Of a stretch of 64,000 nucleotides of DNA, positions 27,070 to 34,251 are shown piece after piece. The position numbers and the translations under genes are program-made. The notes beneath the pieces were generated by a model, which made no database searches, was not told where the DNA came from, and worked only from the letters and a program-made list of their open reading frames with translations. The stretch's first letter is position 1; every line of letters begins with the position of its first letter. Source of the stretch: a bacterium (GTDB lineage: Bacteria; Sumerlaeota; Sumerlaeia; SLMS01; JAHLLQ01); assembly GCA_020444065.1 (NCBI GenBank), contig JAHLLQ010000007.1:186001-250000 (forward strand), in the 5' to 3' direction.

Positions 27070-29160
27070 TTGGAACGCTATACCACCGAACAGATTCGCA
27101 ACGTCGCCCTGACCGGGCACTCCGGCTCCGGCAAGACGATCCTTGTCGAAGCGCTGCTCCACACCTCCGGCATGATCGACCGGATGGGTGCCATCGAGAG
27201 CGGCTCCACCGTCTCGGACTATGATGCCGAGGAACAGAAACGCCAAGTTTCGCTGAACTCGTCGTTGGCGCCGATCACGCTGAAGGACGTGAAGATCAAC
27301 CTGCTGGATTGCCCCGGCTTCCGTGACTTCGTGGGCGAGATCAAGCAGGCCGTCCGCGTGGCGGAAATGGCGCTGATCGTCGTCGACGCGACGACCGGCG
27401 TGGAAGTCGGTACTGAGTTCGCGGTCTCTTTCGCGGACGAGTACCAGATCCCGAAGGCCTTCTTCGTCAACAAGATGGATAAGGAACGGGCAAACTTTGA
27501 CAGCGCGATCAGCAGCATCGAGCAGTCTTTCCCGGACGTGCACTGTGTTCCGCTGACGCTTCCGATTGGCTCCGAAGCGGACTTCAAGGGCGTGATCGAT
27601 TTGCTGACCATGAAGGCGATTTACGACGAGGGCGGCAAGCGCGAGGTGAAGGACATTCCTGCGGAGCTGCAGGACGCCGCCGAGGAGGCGCGCAAGCGCC
27701 TGGTCGAAGCCGCCGCGGAAGGCGACGACGATCTGACCGAGAAGTTCCTGATGGAAGAGACGCTGACGGATGATGAGATCAAGCGCGGACTGCGCGAGGA
27801 TCTCGAGGAAGGTCGTTTCGCGCCGGTGCTTTGTGGCTCTGCGGCGAAGGAAATCGGCCTGACGGTTCTTCAGAACTTCTTCATTCACGAATGCCCGCCG
27901 CCGACCGAGCGCAAAGGCTTCCAGGCTTTGAAGAGCAAGGACAGCGACGAGATCGAGATGAAGAAGATCGATCCGTCGGCGCCGTTCAGCGCGCTGGTTT
28001 ATAAGACGGTCAACGACGAGTTCGTCGGCCGCCTTTCGTTCTTCAAGTGCATCACCGGTGAAGCGAAGGGCGATGGCACGATCAAGAACGCGCGCACGGA
28101 TCAGACCGAGCGCGTCGGCCATGTCTTTTCGATGCGCGGCAAGCAGCAGTTGAGTGTCTCCGGCATCTGTGCCGGCGACATCGGCACGTTCGCGAAGCTG
28201 GACACGGTCCACACGGGCGATACGCTGCTCGAGGTGAAGGGCATCGATGTTGTGTACGCTCCGACGCGGATGCCGAAGCCAACGGTGCACATGGCGATCG
28301 AGGCGAAGAGCAAGAGCGATGAAGATCGCCTCGGCATGGGCATGCACAAGATGCTCGAGACCGATCCGACGCTGAAGGTGGAGCGCGATTCGTTGCTGCA
28401 CCAGACGGTGATCTCCGGCATGGGCGACACGCACCTGGATGTGACGGCTGCGCGGCTCGAGTCGTTGAACAAGGTCGAGGTCGTGATGAAGGCCCCGCGC
28501 GTTCAGTATCGCGAGACGCTGAGCAAGAAGGGCGAAGGCCAGGGCCGTTACAAGAAGCAGACGGGCGGCCGCGGCCAGTTCGGCGATTGCTGGATTCGCC
28601 TTGCTCCGCGCCAGCGCGGCGAGGGCTTCAACTTCGAGTGGAAGGTTGTCGGCGGTAACATCCCGACGAACTTCACGAGCTCGGTTGAGAAGGGCCTGCG
28701 CGACTCGCTGACTCGCGGCATCATTGCGGGCTACCCGATGGTCGACGTGCACGCCGAGTGCTTCGACGGTTCGTATCACTCGGTGGACTCGAGCGATATG
28801 GCCTTCCAGGTCGCCGCGTCGTTGGCGTTCAAGAATGTGGCGCCGAAGTGCGCTCCGCAGCTTCTTGAGCCGATCAACAAGGTGATCGTCGAAGTGCCCG
28901 ACAGCTACATGGGCGACATCATGGGTTACGTATCGGGCAAGCGCGGCCGCATCGCCGGCAGCGACCAGATGGGCACTCGCGTTCGCGTGAACGCGGAGGT
29001 CCCCGCGGCGGAGATGGCAACCTTCAGCCGCGACCTGCGTTCGATGACGCAGGGTCGCGCGATCTTCGAGAGCGAGTTCGATCACTACGAGCCGGTTCCG
29101 CCGGGAATCGTGGACAAGGTGATCGAGGAAGTCCGCATCGACCACCACGAAGCGGAATAA
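27070..29160 (+). CDS. Elongation factor G-like translational GTPase
   Basis: 696 residues with all EF-G domains: GTPase domain with P-loop GHSGSGKT (residues 16-23), LLDCPGFRDF (switch II) and NKMD; beta-barrel domain II; and domains III-V ending YVSGKRGRIAGSDQMG. Housekeeping EF-G has GHIDAGKT-like P-loops and DTPGH; here they read GHSGSGKT and DCPGF, which marks the EF-G-like second class (EF-G2-type). Such paralogues bind ribosomes but their role is unsettled. Start TTG at 27070 after GAGGAGTGAG. No rpsL, rpsG or tuf neighbours, which also argues against the main EF-G. Confidence 0.93.
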   Translation: MERYTTEQIRNVALTGHSGSGKTILVEALLHTSGMIDRMGAIESGSTVSDYDAEEQKRQVSLNSSLAPITLKDVKINLLDCPGFRDFVGEIKQAVRVAEMALIVVDATTGVEVGTEFAVSFADEYQIPKAFFVNKMDKERANFDSAISSIEQSFPDVHCVPLTLPIGSEADFKGVIDLLTMKAIYDEGGKREVKDIPAELQDAAEEARKRLVEAAAEGDDDLTEKFLMEETLTDDEIKRGLREDLEEGRFAPVLCGSAAKEIGLTVLQNFFIHECPPPTERKGFQALKSKDSDEIEMKKIDPSAPFSALVYKTVNDEFVGRLSFFKCITGEAKGDGTIKNARTDQTERVGHVFSMRGKQQLSVSGICAGDIGTFAKLDTVHTGDTLLEVKGIDVVYAPTRMPKPTVHMAIEAKSKSDEDRLGMGMHKMLETDPTLKVERDSLLHQTVISGMGDTHLDVTAARLESLNKVEVVMKAPRVQYRETLSKKGEGQGRYKKQTGGRGQFGDCWIRLAPRQRGEGFNFEWKVVGGNIPTNFTSSVEKGLRDSLTRGIIAGYPMVDVHAECFDGSYHSVDSSDMAFQVAASLAFKNVAPKCAPQLLEPINKVIVEVPDSYMGDIMGYVSGKRGRIAGSDQMGTRVRVNAEVPAAEMATFSRDLRSMTQGRAIFESEFDHYEPVPPGIVDKVIEEVRIDHHEAE

Positions 29161-29196
29161 TCGCTCGTTCCGCACACACGCAGTCTCCAAGAAAAC

Positions 29197-29224
29197 CCGC
29201 CCGCCTCGAAGTCGAGGCGGGCGG
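29197..29224. terminator. Bidirectional hairpin terminator
   Basis: CCGCCCGCCTCGA at 29197-29209 pairs with TCGAGGCGGGCGG at 29212-29224, so the effective stem is about 11 bp. It lies between the convergent EF-G-like and phosphatase-like genes. On the minus strand it is followed by GTTTTC; on the plus strand there is no T run. Confidence 0.65.
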
Positions 29225-29233
29225 AGTGCTTAA

Positions 29234-29270
29234 GAGTGGCTAGTGAAGAGTGGCTAGTGGCTAGTGGCGA
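29234..29270. repeat. AGTGGCTAGTG short tandem repeat
   Basis: Imperfect repeats of (A)GTGGCTAGTG follow the hairpin. The same kind of array occurs at 36711-36752, where it begins inside the stop codon of ilvN. Confidence 0.7.
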
Positions 29271-29283
29271 ATGATGGATGGCT

Positions 29284-29700
29284 TTAGCCGTGGACTGAGG
29301 TTGTGGAGCGCTTCTTGAGTTCTTTGGCGTGGGCGTTGAGTATTTCCGAATCGGGCTTGGGAACGCCTTCGGTGGAGATCAGTTGGAGGGCCTGGGCGTC
29401 GGAGAAGCCCATCTCGGAGAGGTAGGCGGCGACGATGGTGGCTCCTGTGGGGCCGACGGCGAGGACTCGGCGGCCGGCGCGAAGGCTTTCGTGCAGGAAT
29501 TCGATGCCGTCGCGGAGTTCATTGTTCTCAAGGTGGCCATCGCCGGATTCGACCGGGCGGTGGTAGAGCTTGTATTCCTGCGAGAACATGCCGCCATCGC
29601 CGAAGTACAGGATGGCCTGCACGCGGTGGTGCTCGAGGAAGAATGGATCATTGGCCTCGCTGAGCGAGGAGAGCATGAGTCTGTCGAGTACCTGTTGCAT
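29284..29700 (-). CDS. Dual-specificity-phosphatase-like protein without catalytic residues
   Basis: 138 residues. The fold order matches dual-specificity phosphatases: LMLSSLSEANDPFFL (start strand), VQAILYFGDG, LYHRPVESGDGHL (general-acid loop position), IEFLHESLRAGRRVLAVGPTG (beta strand to P-loop), and AYLSEMGFSDAQALQLI. In active enzymes the P-loop reads HCxxGxxR; here it reads VGPTGATI, so the catalytic Cys and the phosphate-binding Arg are both missing. It could bind a phosphoprotein without hydrolysing it. ATG at 29700 follows GAGGAC. The assignment is by eye from the pattern, not a search. Confidence 0.6.
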   Translation of the reverse strand: MQQVLDRLMLSSLSEANDPFFLEHHRVQAILYFGDGGMFSQEYKLYHRPVESGDGHLENNELRDGIEFLHESLRAGRRVLAVGPTGATIVAAYLSEMGFSDAQALQLISTEGVPKPDSEILNAHAKELKKRSTTSVHG

Positions 29701-29798
29701 GGCGCACGTCCTCTACGGGTTTTCGAGCTTCGCAACACTCAGGTGGCGCGTGGGGCGCTAACACCGTCAAGAAAAACTAAGTGCTGTTTTCAGGCGTT

Positions 29799-30680
29799 CT
29801 ATTCGGACCCGTCATAGACGGTCGGCTTGTAATCGGGATAGTTCTGCTCGAGCAACTGGCGGACCTCTCTTTCCATTCCCGGCCTGGGCAGAACCCCGGG
29901 GATGAACTCGCGCAAGCGCTCGGTGAGTTTGCCGATGGCTTCTTCGACGGCGTACTTGAGGCAGTAGGGGGCATCGAAGACCTGGGGGTTGAAGAACCCG
30001 TTTGGATATCCGCCGTGGGATTCGCGGATGGCAAACTCGGCCAGGACGGTTTCGTCTTCGACGCCTTCGTAGATGCGGCCTTCGAGTTGGATCACCGTGG
30101 CGCCGGCACCGTAGCCGATGACATAGCGCCAGAAGCCTTGCCCGTCCTCTACATCGGTGACGTAGGTCCGAACGGTCAGAACGCGATGGTCGGTGAGCAT
30201 CGGATCGTCGAGGGGCATGGCGTAGCGGACCCGCACCGGATGCGGGTAGGCGCGCAGCAGGTAGCGATACATGCGCTCGCGGACAGTGAAGAGGATCTCG
30301 TCGCGGTCGGTGTCGTCGAATTCATCATAGGGCGTTGCCCAGATTGGCTCGGGGACGATGAAGAGTGTGGGCTGAATCTTCTCTTCGGTCAGGCCGAAGG
30401 ACTCGGGGATGGGAATGGCTCGGCCGTCATCGTGGTATTCGCGGATCTGCGCACGGGTCAGATAGAGTGGGTCGACGGTGTAGTCCTGCCAGCCTCCGAC
30501 GCGGAGTTTCACGTCGGGTTCATTGATGCAGTTGAATGCGGCGTAGTCATCGAGGACGCCGATGGGTTCAACGGTGCGTGTGCATCCGGTCAGGGCAACG
30601 GCGGTCAGGAGGAGCAGCAGGAGGAGCGGGGCGTGGGTGCGCAAGTCACCTCGATTGATTCTAGGGGGGCTGGGCTGCAT
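29799..30680 (-). CDS. Lipoprotein of unknown function
   Basis: 293 residues. An N-terminal signal with lipobox (LLLLLLLTAVALTGC) predicts a membrane-attached lipoprotein. The mature part has no recognised domain; GYGAGATVIQLEGRIYEG followed by ETVLAEFAIRESHGG recalls the DUF3313/DUF4410 lipoproteins, where a Gly-rich loop precedes a beta sheet. ATG at 30680 follows AAAAGGAC. It lies 120 nt after the OmpA-like lipoprotein gene and could share its transcript. Confidence 0.75.
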   Translation of the reverse strand: MQPSPPRINRGDLRTHAPLLLLLLLTAVALTGCTRTVEPIGVLDDYAAFNCINEPDVKLRVGGWQDYTVDPLYLTRAQIREYHDDGRAIPIPESFGLTEEKIQPTLFIVPEPIWATPYDEFDDTDRDEILFTVRERMYRYLLRAYPHPVRVRYAMPLDDPMLTDHRVLTVRTYVTDVEDGQGFWRYVIGYGAGATVIQLEGRIYEGVEDETVLAEFAIRESHGGYPNGFFNPQVFDAPYCLKYAVEEAIGKLTERLREFIPGVLPRPGMEREVRQLLEQNYPDYKPTVYDGSE

Positions 30681-30800
30681 GCTGGTGTCCTTTTCTCCAT
30701 CCCGCGGTTGCCCGGAAAAGGAATGGCCGGGACCGGCGCGCCCTTTCGAGCGATTCGATCCCGGCCAGCCCGCTCCGAGGTAAAGTCTCGGTGGTGGTCG

Positions 30801-31862
30801 TTACAGCGACGCGAGTGTGGTGCGCTGCAGCGGCATTTTCTCGGGCAGGATGACGATGACCGAGCGACGATTCTGGGCGCGGCCGTCGGGGGTCGCGTTC
30901 GGAGCGATCGGACGGTACTCGCCGTAGCTTGTGGCGGAGAGGCGCGAGGGATCGAAGCCTTGGCCCTCAACCAGTTCGTGCACGACGGTCAGCGCGCGAG
31001 CGGCGCCAAGTTCCCAGTTCGACTTCCAACTGGAGTACTGGATGGGCTCGTTGTCCGTGTGCCCTTCGACCAGCAGTTCGCGGTTGGGGAAGTTGGTCTG
31101 GATGATCTCAGCGATCTGGCTCATGAGCTCGATACCTTCGTCGCTCAGTTCGGCTTTGCCGGGCTTGTAGAGGAGCTCGTTGACGATGGTCATAGTCAGG
31201 CCGCGGTTGGTCTCGTCGAGCTGGACGTTGAGGTCCTTGAGCTGGGCGCGCAGTTGATTGAGGCCCTGCTCTTTCTCGCGAAGGGAAGCCTGGATGGTCT
31301 GGACCTGGTTTCGGGCCATGGCGAGCTGGTCTTCGACTTCGCGCAACTGCGTCTGCATGGCGGTGGCGCGGGAGTTGGCCTGATCGCGGGCCTCGGCCAT
31401 CTGGTCGATCTGGTTGTTCATCTGCTCGACTTCGGCAGTGCGCTGATCCAGGGAGGTGCGGGCGTTTTCGAGATCGCTGATGGTGCGATCGAGTTCGCCG
31501 CGCAGCATATCCATTTCCGCGAGTGTATCGGCGGTGGCGCCGGCATCGCGAAGTTCTGCCAGTTCCTGGTTCTTGGAATCGAGTTCGGCCCGGAGATTCT
31601 GCAGTTCGCGCTCCACGTCGTCTTCGGTCATCTGGCGATATGCATCGCCGGCCAGGCCGCCGGTCGCGGCGCCTGCGGCACCACCCATGGCGATGCCCTG
31701 GCCAACGGCCATGGAGGTGTAGTTGTGGGCGACGACTCCACCAACGGCGGCGCCGAGGGCTCCACCCGCGGCTGCGCCTTTCTGGATCGAGTTACACCCT
31801 GTCGTCATAACCAACGCGAAAACCAATGCGCCGGCGGTTGCGAAAATTCTGGTCCACTTCAT
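30801..31862 (-). CDS. OmpA-family peptidoglycan-binding lipoprotein with glycine zipper and coiled coil
   Basis: 353 residues. Signal with lipobox (FALVMTTGC); a glycine-zipper stretch (KGAAAGGALGAAVGG ... GGAAGAATGGLAG, about 25-72); a long heptad-rich coiled coil (about 78-230); and a C-terminal OmpA domain (ELLYKPGKAELSDEG, LLVEGHTDNEPI, NWELGAARAL, NRRSVIVI). The last domain holds meso-diaminopimelate in peptidoglycan, so the protein probably ties the outer membrane to the wall. ATG at 31862 follows AAAGGAG; an in-frame ATG 18 nt upstream has no such site. Confidence 0.9.
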   Translation of the reverse strand: MKWTRIFATAGALVFALVMTTGCNSIQKGAAAGGALGAAVGGVVAHNYTSMAVGQGIAMGGAAGAATGGLAGDAYRQMTEDDVERELQNLRAELDSKNQELAELRDAGATADTLAEMDMLRGELDRTISDLENARTSLDQRTAEVEQMNNQIDQMAEARDQANSRATAMQTQLREVEDQLAMARNQVQTIQASLREKEQGLNQLRAQLKDLNVQLDETNRGLTMTIVNELLYKPGKAELSDEGIELMSQIAEIIQTNFPNRELLVEGHTDNEPIQYSSWKSNWELGAARALTVVHELVEGQGFDPSRLSATSYGEYRPIAPNATPDGRAQNRRSVIVILPEKMPLQRTTLASL

Positions 31863-32392
31863 CGGTCGAACTCCTTTCATCCCGTGCGGATCTGCCTGGT
31901 CAGCTGGAACTGGAACCTGACCATCCCCGCTCCCGGCGCGCCCGTGTGGAGTTTCGGCGCCTTTCGAGGACGATCCCTTCCGACGTGCCTGCACGGAGGG
32001 AACAATGACAAGTAAAAAGCGCGAAGGCGGGAATGTCTTTTTAAGAGGATTAGGACAATCGGCGATGTACCGCGCTTTCAGCGCTTGATGGTGGGGGTGA
32101 CGAGGTATCCAGGGCTCTCGCCCTGGGCTGGTATTCGGCGGGGCGTTGCCCCTATGGGAAGCGGTAGGTTCGAGTACGAGTACGAGTACGAGTGCGCGGG
32201 GGATTGTGCGGACTCGGACGCGATGGTCGAGTATCGGGGGGTGAGGTGACTTGGGCATGCTTGCCCAGGCATCAGCGGTATTGGGCCTCTTGAGAAGGTT
32301 ATCGACTGAGGACGCACTGTCAGACGTCGGCGAACAGGGAGGCTCTTGGCCAGGGATGGCCAAGTCACCTCAGAGGGGGGCGGTCCAGGAAA
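31863..32392. repeat. Intergenic composite repeat D-C-E-F-A plus extra A
   Basis: 530 bp without a gene. In order: D 32072-32086; C 32109-32134; E 32137-32158; F 32169-32198; A 32243-32270 (stem CTTGGGCA with TGCCCAGG); then an inverted A copy at 32343-32371 (CTTGGCCA/TGGCCAAG). The same D-C-E-F-A order recurs at 39750-39957. Confidence 0.9.
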
Positions 32393-33697
32393 TTAGGGGG
32401 CCAGATTCACCGTGGCGCCGGGGGAGAGTTCGTTGGGTTGGCCGGAGGCGTCGCGGAGCCAGACAGGGATTTCGGCGGCGTTGGTGACTTGCGAGCCGTT
32501 GAATTCGAGTTGGCTGAGTGCGTGGATATAATCGGCGGCTTCGATGTAGGTGGGATTCCAGATGTCGGCAGCGTGGCCTTCGAGCAGCGTGCAGAAGTCG
32601 TCCATGGAGGACCAACTGTTCGGCGCGCCGTCGGGATGGCCGTCGAGTTCCCAGGCGTGGCCCCAGACGACGAGAAGGCGAAGGCGGCCGTCGTTTGCGT
32701 CGATCAGGCGGCGGGCCTGCGGGACGGCGTCGCTCTGGTGCGAGCCCCCAGGCCAGACGAGTGGATCGTAGGGGAGGGCCATCTCCGGATTCGGAGCAAC
32801 GGTGCGTGCGTACGCGACGCTAAGTTCGTGCAGGACGTCGAGGGTTTCCTGGTCGAGCGCGCCGAATGGATAGGAGAGGCCGCGGATTTCGTAGCCGGCG
32901 GCTTCGGTCAGGGCTTCGAGGTCGTCGCCGACTTCGGCTTTGATTTCTTCGCGCGACAGTGTGGTAAGCCACGGATGTGTGACGGTGTGGCCGGAGACTT
33001 CGTGGCCGGCGTAGAGGGTTTTGACTTCGTCGTGTCCGATGTAATCATCTTGCACGAGTCGGCTGGAGTTCAGGTGAAACGTGCCGTGCAGGCCGTGTTC
33101 GTTGAGTAGCGCGACGAAGCGACGATCCTGTTGCGGGCAGTCGTCCATGCTGATGACGACAGCTTTGCTGCGCCCGTCGGGAAACAGGAATGTCTCGTAG
33201 AACTTCGGGTACTTTGCGATCCAGATATCGGGCGCATCGGCAGTGGCTTTGATGAGTCCATCGGGATCGGCGTCGCGGCTGGCTCCGGAACCGAATGAGT
33301 ACGCGCGATGCTGCACGGTCGTGGGTTCGTTTGCTTCGAGTGAGAAGTTGCCGGAGATGTAACCGTTCTCGTCCTGCAGTTCCTGCTGCCATGTGCCGAG
33401 TGTGAACTTGTATTCGATCGATGTGCCGATGGAAACATCGGCAACGTATTGGCGCGTGGTGCCAGTGCCTTTCATTTCTGCGATGGCGGGATCCCACGGG
33501 CCCCATTGCGGCAGCGTGCCAGTGATGAAGACGGGATCATCGAGGTCTTCCGGAACGGTGAGTTCGAATGTGATGCGCACGGTGCCGGGCATTGGGGGTT
33601 CTCCTTCCAACTCCGCCGCGTGGCTTCCGCATGCGACAACAAACAGCAGCGATGCGATCCAGAGGATGATCCAGAGAGCGGAGCGCTTGCGTTGCAT
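32393..33697 (-). CDS. Lipoprotein with CBM20-like and NodB polysaccharide deacetylase domains
   Basis: 434 residues. A lipobox-like end to the signal (LLFVVACGS) leads into a CBM20/starch-binding-like beta domain (about 35-135; VRITFELTVPEDLDDPVFITG, EYKFTLGTW). The NodB domain (about 170-330) has AVVISMDDC at motif 1 (usual TFDDG), HTVTHP at motif 2 and SYPFG at motif 3. Metal His residues are intact, but the Asp motif has Cys instead of Gly. It probably deacetylates or binds a glycan at the cell surface. ATG at 33697 after GAGGT; the longer in-frame reading adds a poor N-terminus. Confidence 0.8.
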   Translation of the reverse strand: MQRKRSALWIILWIASLLFVVACGSHAAELEGEPPMPGTVRITFELTVPEDLDDPVFITGTLPQWGPWDPAIAEMKGTGTTRQYVADVSIGTSIEYKFTLGTWQQELQDENGYISGNFSLEANEPTTVQHRAYSFGSGASRDADPDGLIKATADAPDIWIAKYPKFYETFLFPDGRSKAVVISMDDCPQQDRRFVALLNEHGLHGTFHLNSSRLVQDDYIGHDEVKTLYAGHEVSGHTVTHPWLTTLSREEIKAEVGDDLEALTEAAGYEIRGLSYPFGALDQETLDVLHELSVAYARTVAPNPEMALPYDPLVWPGGSHQSDAVPQARRLIDANDGRLRLLVVWGHAWELDGHPDGAPNSWSSMDDFCTLLEGHAADIWNPTYIEAADYIHALSQLEFNGSQVTNAAEIPVWLRDASGQPNELSPGATVNLAP

Positions 33698-34020
33698 GGC
33701 GAGACCTCGCGAGAAGACGTGTGCGGCGGTGTGTTTCCGTCGGAATACGGTCTTCTCGCGATGCGCGGGGAGCAATGCGAAACGCTGGGGCGCGTTGATG
33801 CGTCGCGCCTTCAGCGCTTCGCGACGGGGCGTGGGTTCCCCAGGGCTTGCGCCCTGGGCTGGTATACGCGGGGCGTTGCCCCTTTGCGGGGTGGTGCGAG
33901 CACGATTACGAGCACGATGACGGGGGGTGTTTGTGTCATTGGGGGTTTGTGCTTGACGGGAATGCCCGCGGGCCGGTTTCGATAGGTCTGCAGTTTGGGA
34001 ATGAACTCTCGAAGGTTTTC
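33698..34020. repeat. Intergenic D-C-E-F repeat composite
   Basis: 323 bp between the deacetylase and ilv leader. Contains D 33805-33819 (GCGCCTTCAGCGCTT), C 33838-33865, E 33867-33886 and a degenerate F 33896-33920 (CGAGCACGATTACGAGC). The ilv promoter must lie to the right of it; TTGACG at 33953-33958 is a candidate -35 but I see no -10 at correct spacing. Confidence 0.8.
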
Positions 34021-34146
34021 ATGATGAAGCAGCGCCTGACGATGACTGAATCTCTTGCCGGCCCGGTTCTTTCGGGTGCGGTGGCGCTGATTAATGTCCT
34101 GCTTCTCGTACTGGTACGCCGGCCCTGGGGTGCGGCGACCGTCTGA
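34021..34146 (+). CDS. ilv leader peptide rich in Leu, Val and Ile
   Basis: 41 codons. ATG at 34021 follows GAAGG. Residues 21-32 read VALINVLLLVLV, with ten of twelve residues branched-chain, then RRPWGAATV and TGA. An mRNA hairpin and an intrinsic terminator follow before ilvB. This is the layout of ribosome-mediated attenuation: slow decoding of Leu/Val/Ile codons when charged tRNA is scarce would prevent the terminator and allow ilvBN expression. The ORF is too short for normal gene calling but is well supported by its context. Confidence 0.85.
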   Translation: MMKQRLTMTESLAGPVLSGAVALINVLLLVLVRRPWGAATV

Positions 34147-34206
34147 ATGGTCTCCCTACACACTCCAGGGCCGAATAACCGACCGCTGTTCGAGGCGGTC
34201 TTTTTT
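34120..34206 (+). promoter_or_regulatory. ilvBN transcription attenuator
   Basis: CGGCCCTGGGGTG at 34120-34132 (inside the last leader codons) pairs with CACTCCAGGGCCG at 34161-34173, one G-U pair. The terminator stem GACCGC/GCGGTC at 34181-34186 and 34195-34200 is followed by six T. A possible alternative pairing is GGCCG (34169-34173) with CGGTC (34196-34200), which would disrupt the terminator if the ribosome stalled over 34120-34132; this is short and unproven. Confidence 0.8.
34181..34206 (+). terminator. Intrinsic terminator inside the ilv leader
   Basis: 6-bp GC-rich stem (GACCGC/GCGGTC), 8-nt loop, then TTTTTT at 34201-34206, 46 nt before the ilvB start codon. Confidence 0.85.
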
Positions 34207-34251
34207 GCGTGAATCGATCACCGAAGGGTTTGAATACATAAGGAGCGAGCA

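Noticed and set aside
26983-29190. 735-codon open frame antisense to the EF-G-like gene
   Set aside because: The plus strand encodes a full EF-G-type protein; the antisense frame is Arg/Leu/His-rich without motifs, typical of high-GC shadows.
29781-32015. 744-codon frame across two lipoprotein genes and the gap
   Set aside because: Runs through the coding regions and repeat-rich spacer; no start signal or domain; the opposite strand has signal peptides and lipoboxes.
32161-32200. A tRNA T-loop-like GGTTCGA
   Set aside because: It is part of the F repeat; no cloverleaf can be drawn around it.
33847-34146. 99-codon frame ending at the ilv leader stop
   Set aside because: Its first part is repeat module sequence; the internal ATG at 34021 with GAAGG gives the credible leader peptide.
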